64,000 nt of DNA from an uncultured Muribaculum sp. (lineage in GTDB: Bacteria > Bacteroidota > Bacteroidia > Bacteroidales > Muribaculaceae), in contig CAJTSJ010000003.1 of assembly GCA_910578785.1 (NCBI GenBank), positions 55,918-119,917 on the forward strand. Reading direction: 5' to 3'. The notes beneath the pieces were generated by a model, which saw only the letters and a list, made by a program, of their open reading frames with translations, had not been told where the DNA came from and ran no database searches. Below, one piece after another: positions 1-8,450 of the stretch. Every line of letters starts with the position of its first letter. Within the stretch, counting starts at the first letter, position 1. The position numbers and the translations under genes are program-made.

Positions 1-455
1 CTGTAGGCCAGTATCTGCCACAGATAGTAGCCGGCGGTCAACGCCAGCATCACAATCGCCAACATCACCGTAGCGCCTGAATCGTAACCGGCGCCTCCCG
101 ACATGACCACGGACAGAAGCAACAGTGCCTCGTAGACTATAGCCTGAATCGACATCGCGCCAAGTGTCCGGACGTCGTTCATGCCGCTGTCGTCAAACAC
201 GTTTGTGCGTGTGCGCACATTCCACAGATTCTTTGTAAGGCTCTTGAAGTAGCGCGGGTAATGATGCAGGCTGAACACCACCAGAAGCATCGTGCAGACC
301 ACTATACTCAGAATGCCAGAATTGTAACCGGGGAGTTCCAGACGCGCCGAAGCCGGCATGCCGCAGGTATACGACACCACGGTCGTGCACAGTCCTTCCA
401 CCTCCAGTTCGTGAGGGGCATCAGTGATATGGCTCTGGAGCAGGTTCAGGAGCAT
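1..455 (-). CDS. DUF4271 domain-containing membrane protein (3' end outside window)
   Basis: The reading frame starts at an ATG 28 bp after the stop of the LOG-family gene and runs off the left edge, so only about 151 N-terminal residues are visible. A hydrophobic segment (SGILSIVVCTMLLVVFSLHH) is followed by an aromatic and basic stretch (YPRYFKSLTKNLWNVR, then TNVFDDSGMND) and two more hydrophobic segments. That stretch is typical of DUF4271 proteins, multi-pass membrane proteins of unknown function in Bacteroidota that often sit near hemD. The family call is from recall of the motif. The gene is probably the last or a middle member of the ribE - LOG operon. Confidence 0.72.
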   Translation of the reverse strand, partial: MLLNLLQSHITDAPHELEVEGLCTTVVSYTCGMPASARLELPGYNSGILSIVVCTMLLVVFSLHHYPRYFKSLTKNLWNVRTRTNVFDDSGMNDVRTLGAMSIQAIVYEALLLLSVVMSGGAGYDSGATVMLAIVMLALTAGYYLWQILAY

Positions 456-482
456 TTTCTTACAGTCGCGATTAAGAATATT

Positions 483-1079
483 CTAATATTTCAACGGAGG
501 AATCTCACCGAGCGGATTGTCAAGTGCCATACTGACGGCCTCTTCTGCCGAGAAAGCCACTCTCCATAGTTTCGACGGGCCGCCGGCACGCATGAAGTTG
601 AGCGAGTCGGTATATTCAAGATGCTCGAGCAGACGGTCGTAAAATCCCTCTACATTGCATATAACAACGGTCCCCTTGTAAAGGCTCAGCTGGCGCCATG
701 TGATTATTTCAAAGAGTTCGTCAAGTGTGCCTACACCGCCGGGCATCGCAATAGCGGCGCGCGACAGTGCAGCCATGGTGGCTTTTCGCTCATGCATCGA
801 CCCTGTGGACAATGTATGCGTCAGACCGGGATGATTCCACCCGCGCTCCATCATGAAGTCCGGCAATACGCCTACGGCTACACCGCCCTCTTCAAGGGCG
901 CCTTCCGTCACAGCCTGCATGATGCCTCCGCGTCCGCCTCCGCTGATTACGGGCACCCCGCGGCGCGCAAGCAACCGGCCGGCCTGACGCGCGGCTTCCA
1001 TGTAACGCTCGTCTATCTCTCGGCTTGAAGCACCGTAGACCACGACACCCTTTGCCACTCCTGGAATCTCTTTAATCAT
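483..1079 (-). CDS. LOG family protein (TIGR00730-type Rossmann-fold nucleotide-binding protein)
   Basis: This 198-residue protein has the two family signatures: GGGRGGIM at about residues 47-54 and PGGVGTLDE at about 113-121. The second carries the conserved Thr/Glu of the LOG active site. LOG-family enzymes hydrolyse nucleoside 5'-monophosphates to the free base and ribose 5-phosphate; in plants this activates cytokinins, while bacterial substrates are less certain. The protein has no signal peptide and is presumably cytosolic. Its ATG lies inside the last codons of ribE (8-bp overlap), so translation is probably coupled to ribE. Family assignment is firm; the physiological substrate is not known from the sequence. 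Confidence 0.9.
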   Translation of the reverse strand: MIKEIPGVAKGVVVYGASSREIDERYMEAARQAGRLLARRGVPVISGGGRGGIMQAVTEGALEEGGVAVGVLPDFMMERGWNHPGLTHTLSTGSMHERKATMAALSRAAIAMPGGVGTLDELFEIITWRQLSLYKGTVVICNVEGFYDRLLEHLEYTDSLNFMRAGGPSKLWRVAFSAEEAVSMALDNPLGEIPPLKY

Positions 1080-1683
1080 TAGCCACCTCCATTAGACGGC
1101 TCAGATACTTGCCGATGATGTCAAATTCAAGATTCACCCTGGTGCCTTTCTGTATACGGCAGAAATTCGTGTGCTCGAATGTGTATGGAATTATGGCCAC
1201 GCGGAAAGAATCCTTCTCGCTGTCGCACACGGTCAGGCTGACACCGTTGACCGTCACCGATCCCTTCTCGACAGTGACGTAGCCGCGACGCGCCATCATA
1301 GGATCGACCTTGTAGGCAAACTTAAAGTAAGTGCTTCCGTCGACTTCGGCTACCTCAACGCACTCGGCAGTGCAGTCTACGTGGCCCTGGACGATGTGTC
1401 CGTCAAGACGTCCGTTCATCACCATGCTGCGCTCCAGATTCACAAGGTCACCCGTCTTAAGGTCGCCAAGGTTGCTACGGTCAAGCGTCTCCTGAATGGC
1501 CGTCACCGTATATGTTCCGTCGCCCGGAAGCGCCACCACCGTCAGACACACACCATTGTGCGACACCGACTGGTCAATCTTAAGTTCATCAACGAATGAG
1601 CATGCCAAAGTCAGATGCACATTTCCGCCGTCGCGCTTGACATCCACCACACGTGCGGCCTCTTCCACTATTCCTGAAAACAT
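1072..1683 (-). CDS. ribE: Riboflavin synthase, alpha subunit
   Basis: This 203-residue protein begins with the canonical MFSGIVEE and contains two tandem lumazine-binding barrels (about residues 1-95 and 96-190), each with a conserved NGVCLTV or NGVSLTV segment. Riboflavin synthase dismutates two 6,7-dimethyl-8-ribityllumazine molecules to riboflavin and a pyrimidinedione, the last step of riboflavin synthesis. Length is normal for the family. No other rib genes are beside it. The short leader has room for a promoter but no FMN riboswitch fold that I can see. It overlaps the downstream LOG gene by 8 bp. Confidence 0.95.
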   Translation of the reverse strand: MFSGIVEEAARVVDVKRDGGNVHLTLACSFVDELKIDQSVSHNGVCLTVVALPGDGTYTVTAIQETLDRSNLGDLKTGDLVNLERSMVMNGRLDGHIVQGHVDCTAECVEVAEVDGSTYFKFAYKVDPMMARRGYVTVEKGSVTVNGVSLTVCDSEKDSFRVAIIPYTFEHTNFCRIQKGTRVNLEFDIIGKYLSRLMEVAND

Positions 1684-1715
1684 ATTCGTAAGGTCTGATT
1701 AAATTATTATACACG

Positions 1716-1723
1716 CAAAGTTA
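1716..1723 (-). promoter_or_regulatory. Candidate -7 element for ribE operon
   Basis: On the minus strand this reads TAACTTTG, a match to the Bacteroidota -7 consensus TAnnTTTG. It would start transcription about 30 nt upstream of the ribE ATG. I do not see a clear TTTG -33 partner at the usual 19-21 nt spacing, so the call rests on the -7 box and its position. Confidence 0.45.
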
Positions 1724-1769
1724 CTAAAACTCCGCAAATAAGCATTCCTGTGGTCAACCTTTTCATAGA

Positions 1770-1803
1770 AACAAAAGGGGTTACGCCTCATCGCGCAACC
1801 CCT
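1770..1803 (-). terminator. Rho-independent terminator after the GH31 gene
   Basis: The minus strand has the stem AGGGGTT / AACCCCT (arms at 1797-1803 and 1776-1782) with a 14-nt loop, immediately followed by TTTTGTTTC. It lies 46 bp past the GH31 stop codon and before the ribE promoter, so it marks the 3' end of the SusCD-GH31 transcript. Confidence 0.75.
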
Positions 1804-1849
1804 ACCAAGCTAAAACCTAAAATATAACCTTAATTACGAAAGTGGATTA

Positions 1850-3472
1850 TCAATCTTTTATGATGTCTACGTCAATATCCGAACCTTCAGCTACAAGAGC
1901 AAGATCTCCATTATGGGAATTACAATTCCAGGACTTGACGTTGTTGACTTTCCTGACACCGCCTAAACCCTTGACTATTACGTTAATCTTTTCCGATTTC
2001 GGACAATTGACTGTAAGCTTACCCGTTTTAGAATTGAAGCTAACCGTATAATCGTCATATTCAACACCATCGCCCTTAGGCAGATGCAGTTTATCTGCCA
2101 CATTGTCGGACGGATAGATTATGAATGTACGTGTACCTGTATATTCAGGCTTATCGCCGCACCAGAAAGAATTCTCGGCTACTTCAACCGGAATAACCGA
2201 ACCGCTCTTTACGAAAAGAGGAAAACGATCCATCGGATATTCCCGATTAATCAAAGCTCCACCCTGGAACTTTTCACCCGACCAAAAATCTATCCATTCA
2301 CCGTCGGACGGCAAGCGATATTCGACATTACCATTGTCCTTTGTTATGGCCTTGGTAAACAGCGACGCTCCAAGCCTATGGCTTTCCTCGTCCAGATTCA
2401 CATCCTTCAAAAGTGATCCTCCCTGCAGGTTTGCATCCACCGACGATGAAAACAGATAAGGCACAAGCTCTTCGTGAAGTATCACGCAATTACGATAGAT
2501 ATCCTCCGTTTCACCGTCGTGATACCACGGCAAATGATTGGAAAATGCGCCGTTTTCACCGCCATTAATCATCGTGGCCGTCATACATCCGAACTGGGCA
2601 TAACGTATAAGCTGGGTCTTGGTCGACCGCTTTTGATAGAAGCCGCCTACTTCACAGGCTAAAGAACCATATCCTCTGATAGCCGAATTGTATATGTTGT
2701 CAATCTGCTGTTTCAGACCCTCCCAGTCACCGGAGAAGTCTCCACACCAACCCATATTGAGTTTTCCTATGCTCGCCGCAAATCCTCCCTGATGAGAATA
2801 CGGACGGGCTATTATGACACCAGCCGGATTGTTCTTAACCGTGTAGTCATACATCGCATCGTAATAATAGGGACGAAATTCAGCATTGCTCATTTTGCCG
2901 ATTGAAGTCTCGACCGTATCGCCGAACCAATATTCGCCCTGGTCTACTTTCCAGCCATATACTCCGTCTACGAATACTTTGTCCAGCTGCTTGTACCACC
3001 ATTCCTTTGCTTCCGGATTCGTAAAGTCGATATGTATACCCTCGCCTTTCCACCAGGTTCCCGGACGACTCTGATTTATGCCGTAATTCTTTGCCACGGC
3101 CTCATCATACGTATCACCTTTGTCGAGCGCAGTATCCTTGCATTTGTGGTTCACAGCACCGGCAAGCCACAAAAGCACCTTTACATCTTTCTCCTTAAAG
3201 TATCCAATCATCTTCTGTGGATCAGGATAACGCTGCAGATCCCAGTTGAAGTCATTGTACGATGTACTCCACGGACTGTCGATAATGACGGCACCAACGG
3301 GAATGTTATGTGCAAGGTAGCCGTCAACTATACCCACAGCACCTTTTGTTGTATTCAGACTATCTTCCCATACTACATGTCGGAATGCCCATGCCGGAGT
3401 AACAGGCGGATTGTCGGCAAAAACGTCAACAGCCATTGTTACGGCAAAAAATGATATCAATAATTTATTCAT
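1850..3472 (-). CDS. Glycoside hydrolase family 31 alpha-glycosidase, secreted
   Basis: From the preferred ATG the protein is 540 residues. The frame stays open 11 codons further upstream (to 3505), but starting at 3472 gives a clean signal peptide (MNKLLISFFAVTMAVDVFA) and a start 13 bp past the susD stop. The GH31 barrel shows the nucleophile motif GWKVDQGEYW (Asp about 177) and the acid/base motif WCGDFSGDWEGL (Asp about 245). A C-terminal beta domain has PLFVKSGSVIPV. The usual N-terminal beta-sandwich of GH31 enzymes is missing: the barrel begins directly after the signal peptide. It presumably cleaves an alpha-linked sugar (glucosidase, xylosidase or similar) from oligosaccharides captured by the adjacent SusC/SusD pair. 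Specificity cannot be read from the sequence. Confidence 0.88.
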   Translation of the reverse strand: MNKLLISFFAVTMAVDVFADNPPVTPAWAFRHVVWEDSLNTTKGAVGIVDGYLAHNIPVGAVIIDSPWSTSYNDFNWDLQRYPDPQKMIGYFKEKDVKVLLWLAGAVNHKCKDTALDKGDTYDEAVAKNYGINQSRPGTWWKGEGIHIDFTNPEAKEWWYKQLDKVFVDGVYGWKVDQGEYWFGDTVETSIGKMSNAEFRPYYYDAMYDYTVKNNPAGVIIARPYSHQGGFAASIGKLNMGWCGDFSGDWEGLKQQIDNIYNSAIRGYGSLACEVGGFYQKRSTKTQLIRYAQFGCMTATMINGGENGAFSNHLPWYHDGETEDIYRNCVILHEELVPYLFSSSVDANLQGGSLLKDVNLDEESHRLGASLFTKAITKDNGNVEYRLPSDGEWIDFWSGEKFQGGALINREYPMDRFPLFVKSGSVIPVEVAENSFWCGDKPEYTGTRTFIIYPSDNVADKLHLPKGDGVEYDDYTVSFNSKTGKLTVNCPKSEKINVIVKGLGGVRKVNNVKSWNCNSHNGDLALVAEGSDIDVDIIKD

Positions 3473-3485
3473 ATATACAGTTTTT

Positions 3486-5243
3486 CTATTTGATATAACC
3501 TTCATTCTGTTTAAAGTCGATGTCCATTGCCTTGTAGCTGTTGATTACCGACAGAGGCACGGGGCGATTTATATGATACGGCTTCACTCCGATACCCTGA
3601 CTTGCATTGTCCGGATTGGTATCAGGATTCTTTTTCTTAAGCCATTCACAGAACGCGTTTTTGTCAAGACAGCGTTTGAGCATCTGCCAGCGGAACAGTT
3701 CACCGCCAAGCTCTCTCGCTCCCTCGTCGAGGATGAACTCTATTGTCATGTCCGAAGCCGTCAGATCCAAGGCACTTTCATGTCCTGTAACCAACGCACG
3801 ACGACGAAGTTCCTTTATGGCATTCATTGCTTCTGTAGTCTTGCCAAGCTGGATGTTTGCTTCAGCAAGAGTGATATACACTTCACCGAGACGAATCAGA
3901 ATTGCATCCTTATAAGCATACTCCTGTTTAGCCGTAGAGCGGCTGTTGTCAAGCCATTTTGTTACGATGTTAGCACAACTGCGGACATTGGAGTTATTGA
4001 GAACTTTACCTGTAGCAACATCATATACATCGGCCACATCATCACATATTATTCCACGTGCCTCATAGGCAGCCTTGACATTGTTGGGAAGCACGTCAAG
4101 CGAACGTATCAACAATGTGTCGCTGAAGTCGGGCGACATATTCCAGTCGTCGGTACGGCAATAGCCGGTAATGAACGTGGCGTCGCGACGGGCATCATAC
4201 TTGTCAAAAACGCTGATGAAATAATATGTAGGCATAACAGCCCTGTACTCACGGCCATAGAACACGCTGTGGGCCTGAAGACCGTTGATAGTTTTTGAAT
4301 ATGAACGTGCCGAACGGTTGACCTGCGACACAAAGTAGCGGTGTATGAAGTTATTATGGCTGTCGAAAGTAGTATTGCCATACTGTATCGCCCATATAAC
4401 CTCGCTATTTTCTATCGTAGCCGGATCAAACACTGAAGCAAAGTTGTCCTGAAGACGATATCCATAGTTATTGATCAACTCGGTAGCCAGCGAAACGGCA
4501 TTGCTGTAACATTGATTCTTATCAGTGATTCCTGCTTCGGCGATTATTGACTGTTCGTAGGCGGCGAGAGACATCATAGCTCTCATGCGCAAAGCCTTCG
4601 CCACTCCAAGATTCATGCGACCAGTGTTGCCGGAAGGCATTTCATTTGCTTTCTTAAGAGCCTTGTCGGCTATGTCAAGGTCGGCCAGAATGCGCTTGTA
4701 GAAAGCGCCGATTCCCGGTTGGTCGGCCTTGATTGCACCCGGACTCTTGATAGGTATCTCTGAATAATACGACGCAGGACCATAAGTCTCTACTATCTGA
4801 AACAGATAGAAAGCTCTCAATGCATGTGCTTCCGAACGCAACTGTTCACGCTTCTCCTCTGAACTGAAAGTTGCATTTTCAATAGACTCTATTGCAGTAT
4901 TTGACGTAGCGAGTCCTACATACAGCCATTTCCACAGACCCTCGTTGCTACCATTGTCCGACATATAGGTCTCATCGTATTGTATAAGGCCCTTCCAGTA
5001 GTCTCTTACATTACCTCCATAAGCAAGGAGGTCGTTGCCGAGTTCGCCAACCATAAAGAGTTCCTCGAGCAGACTGGTATTAATCTGGTATAACGACAAT
5101 ACTTCGGCCTCTGCTCCCTCTTCAGTCAGAGCATAAGTGTCGTTGACGGAACCTTTGGGGTCTTCCTCAAGAAAGCTTTCGCACGAAGCTGTCAACAAAG
5201 CGACTGAAACGCCTGCAGCCGTCAAAAATTTATTTCGTATCAT
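3486..5243 (-). CDS. SusD/RagB family outer-membrane glycan-binding lipoprotein
   Basis: This 585-residue protein has an N-terminal lipoprotein signal ending LLTASC (lipid-acceptor Cys at residue 21), then a SusD-like helical/TPR body including ALRAFYLFQIVETYGPASYY and a C-terminal segment with LRRRALVTG and ARELGGELFRWQMLKR, all typical of the family. SusD proteins cap the SusC barrel at the cell surface and bind oligosaccharides for import. The gene lies 21 bp downstream of susC and just upstream of the GH31 gene, the standard order of a polysaccharide-utilization locus. Ligand is unknown. Confidence 0.94.
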   Translation of the reverse strand: MIRNKFLTAAGVSVALLTASCESFLEEDPKGSVNDTYALTEEGAEAEVLSLYQINTSLLEELFMVGELGNDLLAYGGNVRDYWKGLIQYDETYMSDNGSNEGLWKWLYVGLATSNTAIESIENATFSSEEKREQLRSEAHALRAFYLFQIVETYGPASYYSEIPIKSPGAIKADQPGIGAFYKRILADLDIADKALKKANEMPSGNTGRMNLGVAKALRMRAMMSLAAYEQSIIAEAGITDKNQCYSNAVSLATELINNYGYRLQDNFASVFDPATIENSEVIWAIQYGNTTFDSHNNFIHRYFVSQVNRSARSYSKTINGLQAHSVFYGREYRAVMPTYYFISVFDKYDARRDATFITGYCRTDDWNMSPDFSDTLLIRSLDVLPNNVKAAYEARGIICDDVADVYDVATGKVLNNSNVRSCANIVTKWLDNSRSTAKQEYAYKDAILIRLGEVYITLAEANIQLGKTTEAMNAIKELRRRALVTGHESALDLTASDMTIEFILDEGARELGGELFRWQMLKRCLDKNAFCEWLKKKNPDTNPDNASQGIGVKPYHINRPVPLSVINSYKAMDIDFKQNEGYIK

Positions 5244-5264
5244 AATATATCTATGCGTTAACTG

Positions 5265-8231
5265 TTAAAAAGTAAGGTTGATTCCGACATTAAAGCTTCT
5301 CGGAACAGTAGATTCAATCGACGGCGATTCGGGAATAATGTCTTCCTTGGCCGCACGATAGATGTAGAAAGCATTACGGGCCTGGACATATAACCGCAGT
5401 TTGCTTATAGGCAACACTTTCCTGACGTAAGGTGAAAAGTCATAGCCTAAAGTCATATCCTGCATCTTAAGATAATCACCCTTCATGTCACCGCAACGTT
5501 CACGCTGGTCGGCCCATGTGGCATCGGCACGCGGATAGTCGTTGGAATGATTGTCGGGAGTCCAGTAGTTGACATCGGCCACCCATCTTGTACCTGTAAG
5601 GATAACATTCCAACCAAAACCGTCATGATGAATCATATAATCCCAACGTCCGGATATGTTGAATGAGAAATCAAGGTTTTTCCATTTCAAAGAGCTTCCG
5701 AACGAAGTTATATATTTCGGATCAAGCGATCCAAGTATCTCCTTGTCGTCGGCTGTAATCACACCGTTGTCATCGGAATCCTTAAGTTTTACATCACCCG
5801 GTTTACGTCCGTATTTGGAAGCTTCTTCAGCCTCTTCGGTCTGCCAGATGCCGGTCTTGACATATTCATACATGACGTTGATAGGCTTGCCTATAAACCA
5901 ACGGTTTGTTATATCGTCGTTTTTACCGTTAGTCAGCTCAAGAATCTTGTTATTGTTGATTGAAAGCCCGAGATTGACTTCCCACTGCAAGTCACGATTA
6001 TTTATAATCAATCCGTTAAGAGCCAGTTCAACACCGGTGTTCTGCGTCTTTCCTATATTCTGCCAGATTCGTGAAAAACCTGTTGTGGTAGGTATCTGAC
6101 GCTGCATGAGCAGATTGTCGGTCTTGGTATTGTAGTATTCAATTGAACCGTTCAGGCGATTATTGAAAAAGCCGAAATCCACACCGATGTTGTGTGTATG
6201 GGTCTTTTCCCATCCAAGTTCCATATTGACCAGTTTGTCAGGACGGTAACCATAGCCGCCGGTACCGTCATTACCGAATTTATAAGGATAGCTTCCAAGA
6301 TTTGCAAGAGTGGAATACGGGTCAATGGCCTGATTACCCACCGTACCGTAAGCGTAGCGTATCTTTAGATTGGATAGCCAGTCCACATCGCGAAGGAACT
6401 GCTCCTGCGAAATACGCCAAGCTACGCCCCCTGAAATGAATGTAGCCCACTTTCTGCCCTTCGCAAGGCGAGAAGAGCCGTCGGTACGAACCGACAGATT
6501 GGCAAGATACTTTCTGTCATAGTCATATCTGACACGGCCCATGAACGAAAGCAACGACCAGTCGGAATATCCGCTTGCTATGCTTATATTTTCCGTATTT
6601 GTACCGAGATTGTGGTAAGACAGACTTTCAACGAACAGATTGCGTCCGTCGGCATTCATATAGTCGGTGTTATATTTCTGTAATTCAGAAATGGCATCTA
6701 CAGTAACGCTGTGCTTGTTCCATGACTTGTCAAATGTCAAAGTGTTGTTCCAGGTCAGTGAATAGGCATTGGAACCGGACTTTCCGGAACGGTTCAGGCC
6801 ACCGTTAACCTGATATGACTTTGATCCATAGAAGTATCCTTTCTTGATATCGCTGTACTGATATCCTAAGTTGCTTACCAGTCTCAGCCACTTGAACGGA
6901 TGTATGTTCAGAGAGAAAACAATATCGGCATTTGAATTTTCAGTATCGTTGGCAAACTGTCCGGGTTCGTAATCGGCCAGTATGTTTACCGCGGCTTCCT
7001 GTGGATTCGGGTATTGGATAAGATTGCCCTCACTATCGTAAGGTCTGCAAAGAGGTGTCCCATAAAACAAAGCTTGTCCGTAACCGGCACCGCCGCTGTG
7101 ATTTCGCTTTCTGAGACGGATGGTAGTGCTCATGTCGAGCCACGAAGCTATCTGGTGGTCGATGGCCGTGCTTAAGAAATACTTTTTCGCTTCGTTGTTG
7201 CGGTTATAGCCTTTTACATCTTCATAAGCAAACGAGACAGCGAAACGTGTGCGCTCATTGCCGGAACTTACAGATATGTTATGACGCTGTACTGAACCAT
7301 CGCGGAAAACAAGATCCTGCCAATCGTAGTATTCACCGTTGGCTATCATCTCCATCTCGGAGTCGGAGAATATTTTATTGTCATCTACCTGCTGTCCCCA
7401 CAGGTTGTTTGCAATCATATATGAATCACGACGCATCTGGACAAACTTTTCACCTTTCATCATATTCATGAAATGTGGTTTGTTAACTCCGAAAAATGCA
7501 TCATAGCTGATAGTCGTGCCGCTTGATTGCCCCCTGCGGGTTGTGATTATAATTACACCATTGGCACCTCTTGAACCATAAATCGCGGCGCTTGAAGCAT
7601 CCTTTAATACTTCGATGGAAGCAATGTCAGAAGTATTTACAACGTCAAAAGAGCCCGGCACACCGTCAACGATTACGAGCGGGGCATTGCCTGCATTGAG
7701 CGAACGCACACCTCTTATATGAATCTCTCGGTTATCACCGTCCTCACGCGACGACATTACATCCATACCCGGCACCTTGCCCTGTAAGGCGTCGACAAGC
7801 GACGTTGTGGCCGAAGAACGGATTGCATCGCCTTTGACCGACGATACGGCCGCGGTAAGGTCGCTTTTCTTAGTGGTACCGTAACCTATGACAACAACGT
7901 CATCAAGCTCTGTGGCGCTGTCCTCAAGCATGATTTTAAGATTGGTCAGACCGTTTACCGAGACTACTTTTGACTTATATCCTATGCAGGATACCGACAG
8001 TTCATTGTATCCTTGAGGCAAGGTAATGGCAAACGTTCCGTTAAGGTCAGTAGCGGCGCCTACGCTCGGCAAACCTTTGACCACAACATTTGCACCAATC
8101 ACGGGATCTTCATTCTTATCAATCACGACTCCCGACACTTTTGTCTGGGCCGATACAGCTAAGAATGCGCTTAGAAATAAGATGAAAGCCATCAAAGCTT
8201 TCCTCCCCACATTTTTACTGGGTTGATTCAT
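5265..8231 (-). CDS. SusC/RagA family TonB-dependent outer-membrane transporter
   Basis: The frame is open to 8279, but the ATG at 8231 gives a proper signal peptide (MNQPSKNVGRKAL..., then FLSAFLAVSAQ) and lies about 70 nt after the best promoter; the protein is then 988 residues. A carboxypeptidase-D-regulatory-like domain (about residues 30-115) is followed by the SusC signature DDVVVIGYGTTKKSDLTAAV and the plug (IEVLKDASSAAIYGSRGANG). A long beta-barrel ends in an aromatic-terminated strand (FNVGINLTF). It imports glycans across the outer membrane using TonB energy together with the adjacent SusD. Family assignment is certain; the substrate is not. Confidence 0.95.
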   Translation of the reverse strand: MNQPSKNVGRKALMAFILFLSAFLAVSAQTKVSGVVIDKNEDPVIGANVVVKGLPSVGAATDLNGTFAITLPQGYNELSVSCIGYKSKVVSVNGLTNLKIMLEDSATELDDVVVIGYGTTKKSDLTAAVSSVKGDAIRSSATTSLVDALQGKVPGMDVMSSREDGDNREIHIRGVRSLNAGNAPLVIVDGVPGSFDVVNTSDIASIEVLKDASSAAIYGSRGANGVIIITTRRGQSSGTTISYDAFFGVNKPHFMNMMKGEKFVQMRRDSYMIANNLWGQQVDDNKIFSDSEMEMIANGEYYDWQDLVFRDGSVQRHNISVSSGNERTRFAVSFAYEDVKGYNRNNEAKKYFLSTAIDHQIASWLDMSTTIRLRKRNHSGGAGYGQALFYGTPLCRPYDSEGNLIQYPNPQEAAVNILADYEPGQFANDTENSNADIVFSLNIHPFKWLRLVSNLGYQYSDIKKGYFYGSKSYQVNGGLNRSGKSGSNAYSLTWNNTLTFDKSWNKHSVTVDAISELQKYNTDYMNADGRNLFVESLSYHNLGTNTENISIASGYSDWSLLSFMGRVRYDYDRKYLANLSVRTDGSSRLAKGRKWATFISGGVAWRISQEQFLRDVDWLSNLKIRYAYGTVGNQAIDPYSTLANLGSYPYKFGNDGTGGYGYRPDKLVNMELGWEKTHTHNIGVDFGFFNNRLNGSIEYYNTKTDNLLMQRQIPTTTGFSRIWQNIGKTQNTGVELALNGLIINNRDLQWEVNLGLSINNNKILELTNGKNDDITNRWFIGKPINVMYEYVKTGIWQTEEAEEASKYGRKPGDVKLKDSDDNGVITADDKEILGSLDPKYITSFGSSLKWKNLDFSFNISGRWDYMIHHDGFGWNVILTGTRWVADVNYWTPDNHSNDYPRADATWADQRERCGDMKGDYLKMQDMTLGYDFSPYVRKVLPISKLRLYVQARNAFYIYRAAKEDIIPESPSIESTVPRSFNVGINLTF

Positions 8232-8304
8232 AAATATAAATTTAAAGTTAAAAAAGACCTTGGCCATGACGTGAATCAATGATTGCCGAACGTCATAACC
8301 GATG

Positions 8305-8312
8305 CAAAAATA
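8305..8312 (-). promoter_or_regulatory. Candidate -7 element for the susC-susD-GH31 operon
   Basis: The minus strand reads TATTTTTG, an exact TAnnTTTG match, 74 bp upstream of the susC ATG. A T-rich run about 22 nt further upstream could act as a degenerate -33 box. The weak -33 would fit a promoter needing activation, for example by the adjacent AraC-type sensor; that is inference. Confidence 0.55.
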
Positions 8313-8415
8313 GTGGAGCGGATTTGCAGAAAAAAGAAATTTAAGACCGTGTGTTTGTCAATGGTTCAATTGGTAAATAATTTCACCCAAACATCTAATT
8401 TTAAGCTATTTAAAT

Positions 8416-8450
8416 TTAGCAACCGACGTTGTCAAATAATCGTTTGCTAA
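8416..8450 (-). terminator. Weak hairpin at the end of the sensor gene
   Basis: Inverted repeat TTAGCAA (8416-8422) / TTGCTAA (8444-8450) overlaps the stop codon of the sensor/AraC gene. The following minus-strand sequence is AT-rich but lacks a solid U-run, so termination here is uncertain. It separates the sensor gene from the susC promoter. Confidence 0.3.

Noticed and set aside
1684..1849. Possible FMN riboswitch upstream of ribE
   Set aside because: The interval is short, holds a terminator for the opposite-end gene and a promoter, and I see no conserved FMN-aptamer segments.
3411..4298. Plus-strand open frame across the GH31-SusD junction
   Set aside because: It is antisense to two genes with clear families and has no recognisable domain.
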